DNA from: Pseudonocardia sp.
GTDB lineage: Bacteria > Actinomycetota > Actinomycetes > Mycobacteriales > Pseudonocardiaceae
Assembly: GCF_025465255.1 (NCBI RefSeq)
Contig: NZ_JAODNI010000048.1
Coordinates: 1 to 64,000 of the forward strand
Length of the DNA: 64,000 nucleotides
Direction of reading: 5' to 3'
Both the position numbers and the translations under genes were made by a program. Positions within the stretch are counted from its first letter, which is position 1. The number at the start of each line of letters is the position of its first letter. This document shows positions 18,097 to 26,470 of the stretch, in pieces. The notes beneath the pieces were generated by a model. It saw only the letters and a list, made by a program, of their open reading frames with translations. It had not been told where the DNA came from and did not search any database.

Positions 18097-18134
18097 ACGA
18101 CGAGCCGGCCCCTCGTGGGGGTCGGGCTCGTCGT
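18097..18134 (-). terminator. Stem-loop terminator of the second sdh operon
   Basis: ACGACGAGCC (18097-18106) pairs with GGCTCGTCGT (18125-18134), with an inner GC stem around a TCGT loop. It starts 22 bp beyond the sdhB stop at 18157 and precedes the next operon. No T-run, as is common for actinobacterial terminators. Confidence 0.75.
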
Positions 18135-18156
18135 TGCGGGCCTGGTGCCGGTGCGC

Positions 18157-18915
18157 TCAGGCCTTGCGGCGCTTGCCCCGGACCGTGGCCGCGAGGTAGT
18201 CCTTGTTCAGCTGGCTGATCACGTCCAGCGGGATCTCCTTCGGGCACGCCGTCGCGCACGCGCCCGTGTTGGTGCACCCGCCGAAGCCGGCGTCGTCGTG
18301 CGTCTCGACCATGTTGACGACACGGTCGTAGCGCTCCGGCTGCCCCTGCGGCATCTCACCGAGGTGGGTCAGCTTGGCTCCCAGGAAGAGCGACGCCGAG
18401 CCGTTCGGGCAGGCCGCGACGCACGCGCCGCACCCGATGCAGTTCGCCGCGGCGAACGAGCGGTCCGCGGCGGCCTTCGGCACGGGGGTGGAGTGCGCCT
18501 CGGGGGCCGAGCCGGTGTTGGCCGAGATGTAGCCACCCGCCTGGATGATCTTGTCGAACGCGTTGCGGTCGACGACCAGGTCCTTGATCACCGGGAAGGC
18601 CCCGGCGCGGAAGGGCTCGACGGTGATCGTGTCGCCGTCGCTGAACTGCCGCACGTGCAGCTGGCAGGTCGTGGTGGCCTTCTGCGGGCCGTGCGGCTGG
18701 CCGTCGATCACCATGCTGCACGCGCCGCAGATGCCCTCACGGCAGTCGTGGTCGAACGCGACCGGGTCCTCACCCTGCAGGATGAGCTTCTCGTTGAGTA
18801 CGTCGATCAGCTCGAGGAACGACATGTCCTCGGAGGCGTCCTCGACGCTGTAGTCGACCATCCGACCCTTGTCGGCGAGGTCCTTCTGCCGCCAGACGCG
18901 CAGGTTGAGTCTCAC
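18157..18915 (-). CDS. sdhB: Succinate dehydrogenase/fumarate reductase iron-sulfur subunit, type B
   Basis: A 252-residue Fe-S subunit with 2Fe-2S ligands in CREGICGAC (C58, C63, C66) and two ferredoxin-like motifs, [12 protein letters not shown] and [16 protein letters not shown] clusters, in the C-terminal domain. Sequence style follows the Corynebacterium/Bacillus type-B enzyme, and is clearly different from the Sdh1 subunit at 14359-15108. The ATG overlaps the sdhA stop (ATGAG). The C-terminus is Lys/Arg-rich. A terminator follows. Confidence 0.94.
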   Translation of the reverse strand: MRLNLRVWRQKDLADKGRMVDYSVEDASEDMSFLELIDVLNEKLILQGEDPVAFDHDCREGICGACSMVIDGQPHGPQKATTTCQLHVRQFSDGDTITVEPFRAGAFPVIKDLVVDRNAFDKIIQAGGYISANTGSAPEAHSTPVPKAAADRSFAAANCIGCGACVAACPNGSASLFLGAKLTHLGEMPQGQPERYDRVVNMVETHDDAGFGGCTNTGACATACPKEIPLDVISQLNKDYLAATVRGKRRKA

Positions 18916-20855
18916 TTGTAGCTCCGCTGGGTGGGGTGGACGTACTCGAAGTTCAGTTCTTCCTTGTGCAGCACCGGGGACTCGCCGCGGCCGGTGTACT
19001 CCCAGGCCGCCGCGTAGGCGAAGTTCTCGTCGTCACGGGCGGCCTCGCCGTCCTCGGTCTGGCTCTCGGCGCGGAAGTGGCCGCCGCAGGACTCGCGGCG
19101 GTGCAGCGCGTCGAGGCACATGAGCTCGCCGAGCTCGAGGAAGTCCGCCACGCGGCCGGCCTTCTCCAGGCTCTGGTTGAGCTCCGCGCCTGTGCCCGGG
19201 ATCTTCACGTTGTTCCAGAACTCGCGGCGCAGCTCGGGGATGAGGTCGAGCGCCTTGCGCAGCCCCTCCTCGGTACGCTCCATGCCGCAGTAGTCCCACA
19301 TGATCTGGCCGAGCTCGCGGTGGAAGGAGTCCACCGTGCGCGTGCCGTTGATCGAGAGCAACGTGTCGATCCGCTCGTTCACCGAGTTGACGGCCTCGAG
19401 CACCTCGGGGGCGTCCGGGGCGACCTCGGGCAGCTTGTTCGACGCGAGGTAGTCCCCGATCGTCACCGGCAGCACGAAGTAGCCGTCGGACAGGCCCTGC
19501 ATCAGCGCGGAGGCGCCGAGGCGGTTGGCGCCGTGGTCCGAGAAGTTCGCCTCGCCGGCGACGTACATGCCGGGGATGGTGCTCTGCAGGTCGTAGTCGA
19601 CCCACAGCCCGCCCATCGTGTAGTGCACGGCCGGGAAGATGCGCATCGGCACGTCGTAGGGGTTCTCCCCCGTGATGCGCTCGTACATCTCGAAGAGGTT
19701 GCCGTACTTGGCCTCGACCGCCGGGCGGCCGAGACGGGCGATCGCGTCCGCGAAGTCCAGGTAGACGCCGAGACCCGTCGGGCCGACGCCGCGCTCCTCG
19801 TCGCAGACCTCCTTGGCCGCGCGGCTCGCGATGTCGCGGGGCACGAGGTTGCCGAACGACGGGTACTTCCGCTCCAGGAAGTAGTCCCGCTCGTCCTCGG
19901 GGATCTGGTTCGGGTTGCGGTCGTCGCCGAGGCGCTTCGGCACCCAGACACGGCCGTCGTTGCGGAGCGACTCCGACATCAGGGTCAGCTTCGACTGGTG
20001 GTCGCCGGAGACCGGGATGCAGGTCGGGTGGATCTGGGTGAAGCAGGGGTTCGCGAACAGGGCGCCCTTGCGGTGCGCGCGCCAGTTGGCCGTGACGTTG
20101 CAGCCCTTGGCGTTCGTCGAGAGGTAAAAGACGTTGCCGTAGCCACCGGTCGCCAGGACGACCGCGTCCGCGAGGTGCGTGGAGATCTCGCCGGTGACCA
20201 TGTCCCGCGCGACGATGCCGCGGGCCTTGCCCTCGACGATGATCAGCTCGAGCATCTCGTGCCGCTGGTACATGTCCACGGTGCCCGCGTGGATCTGGCG
20301 CTCGAGGGCCTGGTAGGCGCCGAGCAGCAGCTGCTGGCCCGTCTGGCCGCGGGCGTAGAAGGTGCGGGAGACCTGCACGCCACCGAACGAACGGGTGTCC
20401 AGCAGGCCGCCGTACTCGCGGGCGAACGGAACGCCCTGGGCGACGCACTGGTCGATGATCTGCCGGCTGACCTCGGCGAGCCGGTGGACGTTCGACTCCC
20501 GGGCGCGGAAGTCCCCGCCCTTCACGGTGTCGTAGAAGAGCCGGTAGACGCTGTCGCCGTCGTTGCGGTAGTTCTTCGCGGCGTTGATGCCACCCTGCGC
20601 GGCGATCGAGTGCGCGCGACGCGGGCTGTCCTGGTAGCAGAACGACGAGACGTGGTAGCCGGCCTCACCCAGGGTCGCCGCCGCCGCGCCCCCGGCCAGG
20701 CCGGTACCGACGACGATGATCTTGACCTTGCGCTTGTTGGCCGGGTTGACCAGCTTGACGCCGAACTTACGACGCTCCCACCGGGTCTCGATGGGTCCGT
20801 CCGGGGCGGCCTTGTCGACGACCGGCGCGCCGACGGTGTAGTCCGAGAAGCTCAT
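18912..20855 (-). CDS. sdhA: Succinate dehydrogenase/fumarate reductase flavoprotein subunit, type B
   Basis: A 647-residue FAD subunit. FAD motif [17 protein letters not shown] near residue 46; covalent-FAD His in [11 protein letters not shown]; active-site stretch [11 protein letters not shown]-terminal [10 protein letters not shown] carries the catalytic Arg region. It belongs to the type-B succinate:menaquinone reductase group (C. glutamicum SdhA style). It starts 1 bp after the sdhC stop, so it is tightly coupled, and overlaps sdhB. Confidence 0.95.
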   Translation of the reverse strand: MSFSDYTVGAPVVDKAAPDGPIETRWERRKFGVKLVNPANKRKVKIIVVGTGLAGGAAAATLGEAGYHVSSFCYQDSPRRAHSIAAQGGINAAKNYRNDGDSVYRLFYDTVKGGDFRARESNVHRLAEVSRQIIDQCVAQGVPFAREYGGLLDTRSFGGVQVSRTFYARGQTGQQLLLGAYQALERQIHAGTVDMYQRHEMLELIIVEGKARGIVARDMVTGEISTHLADAVVLATGGYGNVFYLSTNAKGCNVTANWRAHRKGALFANPCFTQIHPTCIPVSGDHQSKLTLMSESLRNDGRVWVPKRLGDDRNPNQIPEDERDYFLERKYPSFGNLVPRDIASRAAKEVCDEERGVGPTGLGVYLDFADAIARLGRPAVEAKYGNLFEMYERITGENPYDVPMRIFPAVHYTMGGLWVDYDLQSTIPGMYVAGEANFSDHGANRLGASALMQGLSDGYFVLPVTIGDYLASNKLPEVAPDAPEVLEAVNSVNERIDTLLSINGTRTVDSFHRELGQIMWDYCGMERTEEGLRKALDLIPELRREFWNNVKIPGTGAELNQSLEKAGRVADFLELGELMCLDALHRRESCGGHFRAESQTEDGEAARDDENFAYAAAWEYTGRGESPVLHKEELNFEYVHPTQRSYK

Positions 20856-20856
20856 A

Positions 20857-21579
20857 TCAGATCCATCCGAACGTGACGGAGATCGGGACGATCAGGAAGC
20901 CCAGGACCAGCAGTCCCGAGAACGCGGTGGCGATCGCCTTCAGGATGGGCTCCCGGCGGTTCGACGACCACCCGAAGGTCTGGGTGGCGCTCCACAGGCC
21001 GTGCCTAAGGTGGAAGAAGATCGCGAGCAGGGCGACGACGTACCAGATCGTCACGTACCAGCGGTCCGGCGCGAAGTCCGCGTGGACGTTGTCCCACACC
21101 GCGAGGTGCTCGCCGTTCGGGTTCAGCGTGCCGGTCGTCAGATCCAGGATGTGGTAGATGATGAAGAGCAGCACGATCACGCCGCCCCAGCGCATGGTGC
21201 GGGTCGTGTAGCTGCCCTTCACCTTGTTGCCGGCCGCGTACTTGACCGGGCGCGCCTTCTTCGCCCGCAGCGCCAGCAGCGTCGCGGCCCAGATGTGCCC
21301 GACCACCGCCAGCGTCAGGACGATCCGGATCACCCAGACGAAGCCCTCGTTGCCCAGGAGGGGCGCCAAGATCGTCCGGATCCAGACCGCGTAGCCGTCG
21401 ATGTTCTCGGGGCCGAAGAAGATCTGCAGGTTGCCGAGCATGTGCACGACGAGGTAGAGGACCAGCAGCACGCTGCTGGCCGCGATCACGAACTTGAGCA
21501 GTACCGCCGGGAGGAGAGGCCGTCTGGCCGCCGGGGGCTTGGGGGTCGACGGCTTGCCGGCCGCACCCTTAGTAGACAC
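20857..21579 (-). CDS. sdhC: Succinate dehydrogenase cytochrome b558 subunit, type B
   Basis: A membrane anchor of about 240 residues with five TM helices and conserved His residues suited to two hemes b ([30 protein letters not shown]). It anchors the catalytic dimer and reduces menaquinone. The GTG at 21579 ([10 protein letters not shown]) is preferred over an ATG at 21636, which would run into the putative LysR operator and adds 19 atypical residues; no strong ribosome binding site decides between them. It is the first gene of the C-A-B operon. Confidence 0.88.
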   Translation of the reverse strand: MSTKGAAGKPSTPKPPAARRPLLPAVLLKFVIAASSVLLVLYLVVHMLGNLQIFFGPENIDGYAVWIRTILAPLLGNEGFVWVIRIVLTLAVVGHIWAATLLALRAKKARPVKYAAGNKVKGSYTTRTMRWGGVIVLLFIIYHILDLTTGTLNPNGEHLAVWDNVHADFAPDRWYVTIWYVVALLAIFFHLRHGLWSATQTFGWSSNRREPILKAIATAFSGLLVLGFLIVPISVTFGWI

Positions 21580-21628
21580 CTGTGTCGCCACGACACGAAG
21601 TGCACTACTCAGATCGGCGGCCGTCCAA

Positions 21629-21654
21629 TGCATCACGACGGCACGATCGATGCA
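21629..21654. promoter_or_regulatory. Inverted repeat TGCATC-N14-GATGCA, candidate LysR operator
   Basis: A 6-bp dyad between the divergent sdhC and lysR genes. LysR regulators typically bind dyads in such a shared promoter. A TACGCT -10-like box (21657-21662) a few bases before the GTG at 21669 would give a leaderless lysR mRNA. Confidence 0.42.
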
Positions 21655-21668
21655 CGTACGCTATACAC

Positions 21669-22607
21669 GTGACACTTCAGCAGCTTGCGTACTTCGTCGC
21701 GGTCGCCGACGTGCGCAGCTTCACTCGGGCGGCCGATCTCGTCGGTGTCGCCCAGCCCACACTGAGCAGGCAGTTGAGGTCCCTGGAGGACGATCTGGGC
21801 GCACCCCTGGTGAACCGGGGGAAGGCCGTGACGCTGACCCCGGCGGGTGAGGCGGTGCTGCCACTCGCCCGCCGGATGCTCGCCGACATGGACGCCGCCC
21901 GTACGTCCGTGGCGGAGATCGTCGGGCTTCGCAGCGGCCGGGTGCGGGTCGGCGCGACGCCGTCGTTGTGCATCGGCGTCATCGCGGACGCGCTGCGGCT
22001 CTTCCACGAGCGCCATCCGGAGATCCACCTCGAACTGGCGGAGAACGGCTCGCAGTCCCTCGTGCGCGACCTCGTCCGGGGCGCGATCGACGTGGCGCTG
22101 GTGATCGTCCCGCCGTCGGGGATCGACCCCGCGCTGCACACCCTGCCGTTGATGCGCGAACGCCTGTCCGTGGCCTCGCCGCGCTCCGGGAAGCCGCCGT
22201 CGAGCCGGGGGTCGATGACCGTGGCGGAGCTGTCCCGGCGGCCACTGGTGATGGTCCGCCAGGGCTACGACCTGCGCGAGGTCACACTGAACGCCTACCG
22301 GGAGGCGGGGGTGACGCCGAAGTTCGCCGTCGAGGGCGGCGAGATGGACGCGGTACTGCGGCTCGTGGAGGCGGGGACCGGGGTGGCGGTGGTGCCGGAC
22401 CTGGTGTTCGCGGGCCGGCCCCGGTTGCGGCGGACCGTGCTGACGCCGCCGCTCTACCGGACGGTGGCGCTCGCGCGGCGGGCGGACATCGCGCCCACCC
22501 AGGCGACCCAGGCCTTCACGGACACGCTGTTGGGGTTCATCGGGGAGATCGGGCCGACCGGCGGCCTGTCGGCGGACGTGCATGTGCTGCACCGGCCGGA
22601 GGGGTAG
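21669..22607 (+). CDS. LysR-family transcriptional regulator
   Basis: A 312-residue regulator: N-terminal winged helix-turn-helix (TLQQLAYFVAVAD, SFTRAADLVGVAQPTLSRQLR; residues 1-60), a linker helix and a two-lobe substrate-binding domain (about 88-295). It starts at a GTG in an alignable position; reading further upstream would place the start inside the shared promoter. It is divergent from the type-B sdh operon and may control it, but the coinducer is unknown. The last 20 residues are an extra tail. A 30-bp perfect palindrome follows. Confidence 0.92.
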   Translation: MTLQQLAYFVAVADVRSFTRAADLVGVAQPTLSRQLRSLEDDLGAPLVNRGKAVTLTPAGEAVLPLARRMLADMDAARTSVAEIVGLRSGRVRVGATPSLCIGVIADALRLFHERHPEIHLELAENGSQSLVRDLVRGAIDVALVIVPPSGIDPALHTLPLMRERLSVASPRSGKPPSSRGSMTVAELSRRPLVMVRQGYDLREVTLNAYREAGVTPKFAVEGGEMDAVLRLVEAGTGVAVVPDLVFAGRPRLRRTVLTPPLYRTVALARRADIAPTQATQAFTDTLLGFIGEIGPTGGLSADVHVLHRPEG

Positions 22608-22639
22608 GCGGCGATTCGGTGCGCGGCGCCGGGACGCTG

Positions 22640-22669
22640 CCGCCGCCGCGCGGGCCCGCGCGGCGGCGG
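22640..22669. terminator. Perfect 30-bp GC palindrome between lysR and recX
   Basis: CCGCCGCCGCGCGGG at 22640-22654 is followed directly by its complement at 22655-22669. It lies between convergent genes and could terminate both lysR and recX. There is no T-run. Confidence 0.6.
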
Positions 22670-22772
22670 GGAGCAGTGCGACGCGCGCGATTCTGCGCGA
22701 TGCTCGCGGTCGACCGCGCGCGTGGGGGCGGACGGCGTGCGTGGCGCGCTGTCCCGGTCGACCGTGCGCGGT

Positions 22773-24110
22773 TCAGTCGAGGTCGGCGGGGCCGAGTTCG
22801 TCGTCCTCGGCGCCGTGGGCGGTGAGGGCCTCTCGGACCACGCCGTAGACGACGCCGGGCTGGTAGCCCTTGCGCGCGAGCATCCCGATGAGCCGGCGGC
22901 CGGCCTTCGCCCGGTCGTCCGGGGAGGCGATGGTCATGGAGCGGAGGCGCTTGTCCACCAGCTGGCGGGCGCGGAGCTCCTCGGACTCGGTGTCGACCTC
23001 GGCGAGGGCCTCCTCCGCGACCTCCTTCGCGACGCCCTTGCGCTGCAGCTCGACGGCCAGCGCCCGGCGGCCGAGGCCTTGTTGCCGGTGGCGGGAGCGG
23101 ACCCACTGCCCGGCGAAGGCCTCGTCGTCGATGAGGCCGACCTCGTCGAACCGTTCGAGGACCCGGTTCGACACCGCGTCCGGAATGTCCTTCTTCCGCA
23201 GGGCCTGGGCCAGCTCCTGCCGAGTACGGGCGCGGTACTCGAGCAGGTTCAGACAGATCTCCTTGGCCGCGGCCTCGGGATCGGCCTCGGGGGCGACCGT
23301 GCCGGCCCTCCCCCGGCCGCTCGTGCGTCCGGTGCGCCGCGCTTCCGCCCGCCCGTCGTCGCCCGTGACGTCGGCGAGGGAGTCGTTCTCGGGGCCTTCC
23401 GCGGCGGACCCGTCGGAGCGAGGCCCGCGTGGGCGTCGAGTTCCGCGGTCCGGCCGCGGCCCGGCATCACCGGCGCGGCCACGGCGAGGTCGTGCGCCCG
23501 GCTCCTGACCGATTGCGTCTGCGTCCGGCGCCTGCCCGACGCCGCCGTCGCGGTCCGCTCCAGGCCCGGGATCCGTGGCCGGGTCAACGAAGAGGGAACG
23601 GCCGCGCGCGACGCCACTTCCCGAGCGGCGTGCACCCCTGCGATCAGGCTCCAGCGGCCCGCCCCGCGGTCCGGAGCGTTCCGCCCGGGAGACCCTGGCG
23701 CGCAGGCCGTCCAGGGACGCGACCCGGCCCGGGGGTGCGGGCGGGCCGAGCTCACCGGTACCCGGGTCACCGATCTGCATGATCGGCACGGCTTCGCGCG
23801 GCGCGCCGGCCTCGTCGAACTCCGCGATCCGGTACTCGCGCCCGGAGCCGCCGGAGCCGAAGTCCTCGAAGTCCATGACCCGCTGCTCGGCCTGCTCGCC
23901 GGCCGGGCGGCCGGCGAAGGACTCGAAATCCAGCGTCTCGACCTCGCGGGGCCTCTCCTCGGGATCGAATGCCTCGAACCCGAGGACCCGCGGCGGTTCC
24001 CGGCGTACCCGGCCCTCGGCGGGCCGGGTCTCGTCGACCGGGCGGATCCCCTCCGGCCGGGACCGGTCCGCCTCCGGACCGTCCGGGGAACCGTCGTGCG
24101 AGCGGGACAC
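22773..24110 (-). CDS. recX: RecX regulatory protein with long disordered N-terminal extension
   Basis: A 445-residue protein, much longer than typical RecX (about 150-200). The RecX domain is residues 285-445 (LLEYRARTRQELAQALRKK, LIDDEAFAGQWVR, RGVAKE-type repeats), which binds RecA and limits its filament. Residues 1-280 are Pro/Arg/Asp-rich and probably disordered. They carry a repeated motif: VLGFEAF (42-48), TLDFESF (59-65), VMDFEDF (78-84), and a weaker YRIAEF (93-98). The GTG start at 24110 is 2 bp after the recA stop, so the genes are co-transcribed. A start nearer the RecX domain cannot be excluded, but the reading frame has no competing gene and is open throughout. Confidence 0.9.
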   Translation of the reverse strand: MSRSHDGSPDGPEADRSRPEGIRPVDETRPAEGRVRREPPRVLGFEAFDPEERPREVETLDFESFAGRPAGEQAEQRVMDFEDFGSGGSGREYRIAEFDEAGAPREAVPIMQIGDPGTGELGPPAPPGRVASLDGLRARVSRAERSGPRGGPLEPDRRGARRSGSGVARGRSLFVDPATDPGPGADRDGGVGQAPDADAIGQEPGARPRRGRAGDAGPRPDRGTRRPRGPRSDGSAAEGPENDSLADVTGDDGRAEARRTGRTSGRGRAGTVAPEADPEAAAKEICLNLLEYRARTRQELAQALRKKDIPDAVSNRVLERFDEVGLIDDEAFAGQWVRSRHRQQGLGRRALAVELQRKGVAKEVAEEALAEVDTESEELRARQLVDKRLRSMTIASPDDRAKAGRRLIGMLARKGYQPGVVYGVVREALTAHGAEDDELGPADLD

Positions 24111-24112
24111 CG

Positions 24113-25165
24113 TCAGAAGTCGACCGGGGCGGGCAGCGGCTCGGCCGGGGCGTCGGCGTCGGCGTCGAGCACGGCGCCGATCCCGAGCTTCTCCTTGATC
24201 CGCTTCTCGACCTCGGCGGCGACGTCCGGGTTCTCCTTCAGGAACTTGCGGGCGTTCTCCTTGCCCTGTCCCATCTGGTCGCCCTCGTACGTGTACCAGG
24301 CGCCGGACTTGCGGATGATCCCCTGCTCGACGCCGACGTCGATCAGCGAGCCCTCGCGGCTGATGCCGACGCCGTAGAGCACGTCGAACTCCGCCTGCTT
24401 GAACGGCGGGGCCACCTTGTTCTTCACGACCTTGACGCGGGTGCGGCTGCCGACCATCTCGGTGCCGTCCTTCAGCGTCTCGATGCGGCGGATGTCCAGG
24501 CGGACCGACGCGTAGAACTTCAGCGCCTTGCCGCCCGTCGTGGTCTCCGGGGAGCCGAACATCACGCCGATCTTCTCGCGCAGCGGGTTGATGAAGATCA
24601 TCGTGGTGCCGGACGTGCTCAGCGCACCGGTGATCTTCCGCAGCGCCTGGCTCATGAGCCGGGCCTGCAGGCCGACGTGGCTGTCGCCCATCTCGCCCTC
24701 GATCTCGGCGCGGGGCACGAGGGCCGCCACCGAGTCGATCACGATGATGTCCAGGGCGCCGGAACGGATCAGCATGTCCGCGATCTCCAGCGCCTGCTCG
24801 CCGGTGTCCGGCTGCGAGACCAGCAGGTTGTCCGTGTCGACGCCGAGGGCCTTCGCGTACTCCGGATCCAGCGCGTGCTCGGCGTCGATGAAGGCGGCGA
24901 CGCCGCCCGCGGCCTGGGCGCTGGCCACGGCGTGCAGCGCGACCGTGGTCTTACCGCTGGACTCCGGGCCGTAGATCTCCACGACGCGGCCACGCGGAAA
25001 ACCGCCCACCCCGAGCGCGACGTCCAGCGCGATCGAGCCGGTGGGGATGACGCCGATCGGCGGACGCGTGTCGTCTCCGAGGCGCATCACGGAGCCCTTG
25101 CCGTGGTTCTTCTCGATCTGGGCGAGGGCGAGCTGGAGCGCCTTCTCGCGGTCTGGAGTGCTCAT
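24113..25165 (-). CDS. recA: Recombinase RecA
   Basis: A 350-residue protein with all RecA hallmarks: Walker [10 protein letters not shown], Walker [35 protein letters not shown] covering loop L2, and an acidic C-terminal tail. It pairs homologous DNA and triggers LexA cleavage. The ATG at 25165 ([10 protein letters not shown]) is the family start; a longer open frame upstream covers the promoter and is not coding. Two regulatory elements lie upstream: a RecA-NDp promoter at 25238-25260 and an SOS box at 25321-25332. Confidence 0.98.
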   Translation of the reverse strand: MSTPDREKALQLALAQIEKNHGKGSVMRLGDDTRPPIGVIPTGSIALDVALGVGGFPRGRVVEIYGPESSGKTTVALHAVASAQAAGGVAAFIDAEHALDPEYAKALGVDTDNLLVSQPDTGEQALEIADMLIRSGALDIIVIDSVAALVPRAEIEGEMGDSHVGLQARLMSQALRKITGALSTSGTTMIFINPLREKIGVMFGSPETTTGGKALKFYASVRLDIRRIETLKDGTEMVGSRTRVKVVKNKVAPPFKQAEFDVLYGVGISREGSLIDVGVEQGIIRKSGAWYTYEGDQMGQGKENARKFLKENPDVAAEVEKRIKEKLGIGAVLDADADAPAEPLPAPVDF

Positions 25166-25237
25166 CTGAGTACCTCGCTCGCTCGGGGTGCGGGACTGGG
25201 TTGACGGTGTTGACGACTTGCGGAGAGCCACACGAGA

Positions 25238-25260
25238 ACCGTATTGGGTACCCCCGACAA
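25238..25260 (-). promoter_or_regulatory. RecA-NDp (PafBC/ClpR-type) promoter of recA
   Basis: On the minus strand the sequence reads TTGTCGGGG-N8-TACGGT, against the mycobacterial consensus TTGTCRGTG-N8-TANNNT: one mismatch in the first block, exact spacing. It ends 73 bp upstream of the recA start. In mycobacteria this class drives LexA-independent DNA-damage induction. Confidence 0.75.
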
Positions 25261-25320
25261 TTCCGGTGCCCACGTCCCGGCTGTGGACAACTTCAGCGCC
25301 GTGTGGACACCACACTATAC

Positions 25321-25332
25321 GAACACGTGTTC
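25321..25332. promoter_or_regulatory. LexA-binding SOS box upstream of recA
   Basis: GAACACGTGTTC is a perfect match to the actinobacterial/Gram-positive SOS box GAAC-N4-GTTC and fully palindromic. A minus-strand TATAGT (25313-25318) next to it could be the -10 of the LexA-controlled recA promoter, 156 bp before the start codon. Confidence 0.85.
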
Positions 25333-25418
25333 GATATGGGCATCGACACGCTCATCGGCTATCCTGCCGCGCCGAGCGGCGCGACCGTCCGAGCGGGCCC
25401 CTCCCGGGCGGACCGGGC

Positions 25419-25631
25419 CTACCTGTCGTCGGCGCCCAGCCGGCGCGCGGGCGGGACGTCGTAGGCGTCGCAGATCGCCCGCCACGCGTTCTTCGGGTCG
25501 ATGCCCGCCTCGATGGCCTGCTCGGCCGTCCGCCCGCCGAGCTCGGCGAACACGTGGTCACGGGCGAGGGATCCGGCGCGCGCGGCCCCGAACTCGCCCT
25601 CCATCAACTCCCGGAAGTGGCTCAGTCGCAC
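25419..25631 (-). CDS. DUF3046 protein
   Basis: A 70-residue protein starting at a GTG (VRLSHFRELMEGEFG), with the family's conserved LARDHVFAELGGRTAEQAIEAG and the end VPPARRLG. DUF3046 genes sit beside recA across actinobacteria (Rv2738c in M. tuberculosis); the function is unknown. It lies upstream of recA on the same strand, with the recA promoters in between, so recA may also receive read-through from here. Confidence 0.9.
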   Translation of the reverse strand: MRLSHFRELMEGEFGAARAGSLARDHVFAELGGRTAEQAIEAGIDPKNAWRAICDAYDVPPARRLGADDR

Positions 25632-25690
25632 CGGACCGAGGGTAGTCACGTCGCCGCCACACGGCCCCGGGCGTGGGTACGGTGACCGAT

Positions 25691-25843
25691 ATGCCCGATC
25701 CATCGACCCTCGTCCCCCTGGGCCTCGTCCAGGGAGATCCGACGGGTTTCTCGTCCCCGCTCGGACAGGTCGTCGTCGGCCTGGCCCTCCTGTCGGCCCT
25801 GGTCATGCTGATCCGGTGGTGGGTTCAGAACCGGCGACGGTGA
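25691..25843 (+). CDS. Small single-pass membrane protein, 50 aa
   Basis: A short open frame, ATG to TGA, encoding a hydrophilic 25-residue head, one hydrophobic segment (about residues 25-43, VVVGLALLSALVMLIRW) and a basic tail WWVQNRRR. Third codon positions are almost all G or C, as in the real genes here, and the frame exactly fills the gap between the divergent DUF3046 gene and the convergent TetR gene. No clear ribosome binding site and no recognised family, so it is a candidate only. Topology would be N-out, C-in by the positive-inside rule. Confidence 0.52.
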   Translation: MPDPSTLVPLGLVQGDPTGFSSPLGQVVVGLALLSALVMLIRWWVQNRRR

Positions 25844-25847
25844 TCCG

Positions 25848-26414
25848 TCACGACCCCAGGAGCCGGGAGGCGGCTCGCCGCGCCTCCGCCGGGGCGTCCG
25901 ACCGGCCGCCGGCCGTCGCAATGACGGTGGCGCCCTCGTACAGCACGTGCAGCGCGCCGCCGACCCGCCCCGGCTCGGCGAACCCGGCCTCGGCCGCCAG
26001 CGACGTGAGGCACTCCCGCATCCAGTCCTTCTCCGCGCGGATCACCGGTACGCCGGGATGGTCCGTGCCGCCGATCTCGGCGTAGGCGTTGACGAAGGCG
26101 CAGCCGCGATCCTGCTCGCGCAGCCAGGCGTCGAGAGCGTCGAACACCGCGAGCAGCCGCTCCCGACCCGCGGGAACGGCCTCGAGGTGGCCGCGCAGGA
26201 ACTCCTGCCAGCGGACGGCGCGGCGCCGCAGGTAGAGCGCGACGAGAGCGTCCTTCGAGCCGAACCGGTCGTACAGCGTCTTCTTGGTGGTGCCGGCGAC
26301 CTCGGCGATCAGCTCCACACCCACCGCCCGGATCCCGCGCCGGTAGAACAGCTCCGCCGCCGCGGTGGCCAGGCGTTCGCCTGCGGGCGTGAGCGGCTCG
26401 AGAACCTCGACCAT
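25848..26414 (-). CDS. TetR-family transcriptional regulator
   Basis: A 188-residue repressor. The DNA-binding domain is residues 8-55 (ATAAAELFYRRGIRAVGVELIAE, then the recognition helix TTKKTLYDRFGSKDALV). The C-terminal ligand domain resembles the TetR_C group with a CAFVNAYAEIG stretch. It is divergent from the EamA exporter gene, and its operator is probably the 26441-26460 dyad; local control of the exporter is the usual arrangement. Confidence 0.9.
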   Translation of the reverse strand: MVEVLEPLTPAGERLATAAAELFYRRGIRAVGVELIAEVAGTTKKTLYDRFGSKDALVALYLRRRAVRWQEFLRGHLEAVPAGRERLLAVFDALDAWLREQDRGCAFVNAYAEIGGTDHPGVPVIRAEKDWMRECLTSLAAEAGFAEPGRVGGALHVLYEGATVIATAGGRSDAPAEARRAASRLLGS

Positions 26415-26440
26415 GATTCCTCCCTCGACTCCACTGCGAG

Positions 26441-26460
26441 TATACCGACCGGTGTGGTTA
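26441..26460. promoter_or_regulatory. Candidate TetR operator (ACC-G-ACCGGT-GT-GGT)
   Basis: An imperfect dyad centred on ACCGGT (26448-26453) in the 56-bp gap between the divergent TetR and EamA genes. A TetR dimer here would block both promoters. Confidence 0.38.
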
Positions 26461-26470
26461 TCTCGCTCCC

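Noticed and set aside
24113..25315. RecA with a 50-residue N-terminal extension
   Set aside because: The extension spans the RecA-NDp promoter and lacks family similarity; [10 protein letters not shown] is the standard start.
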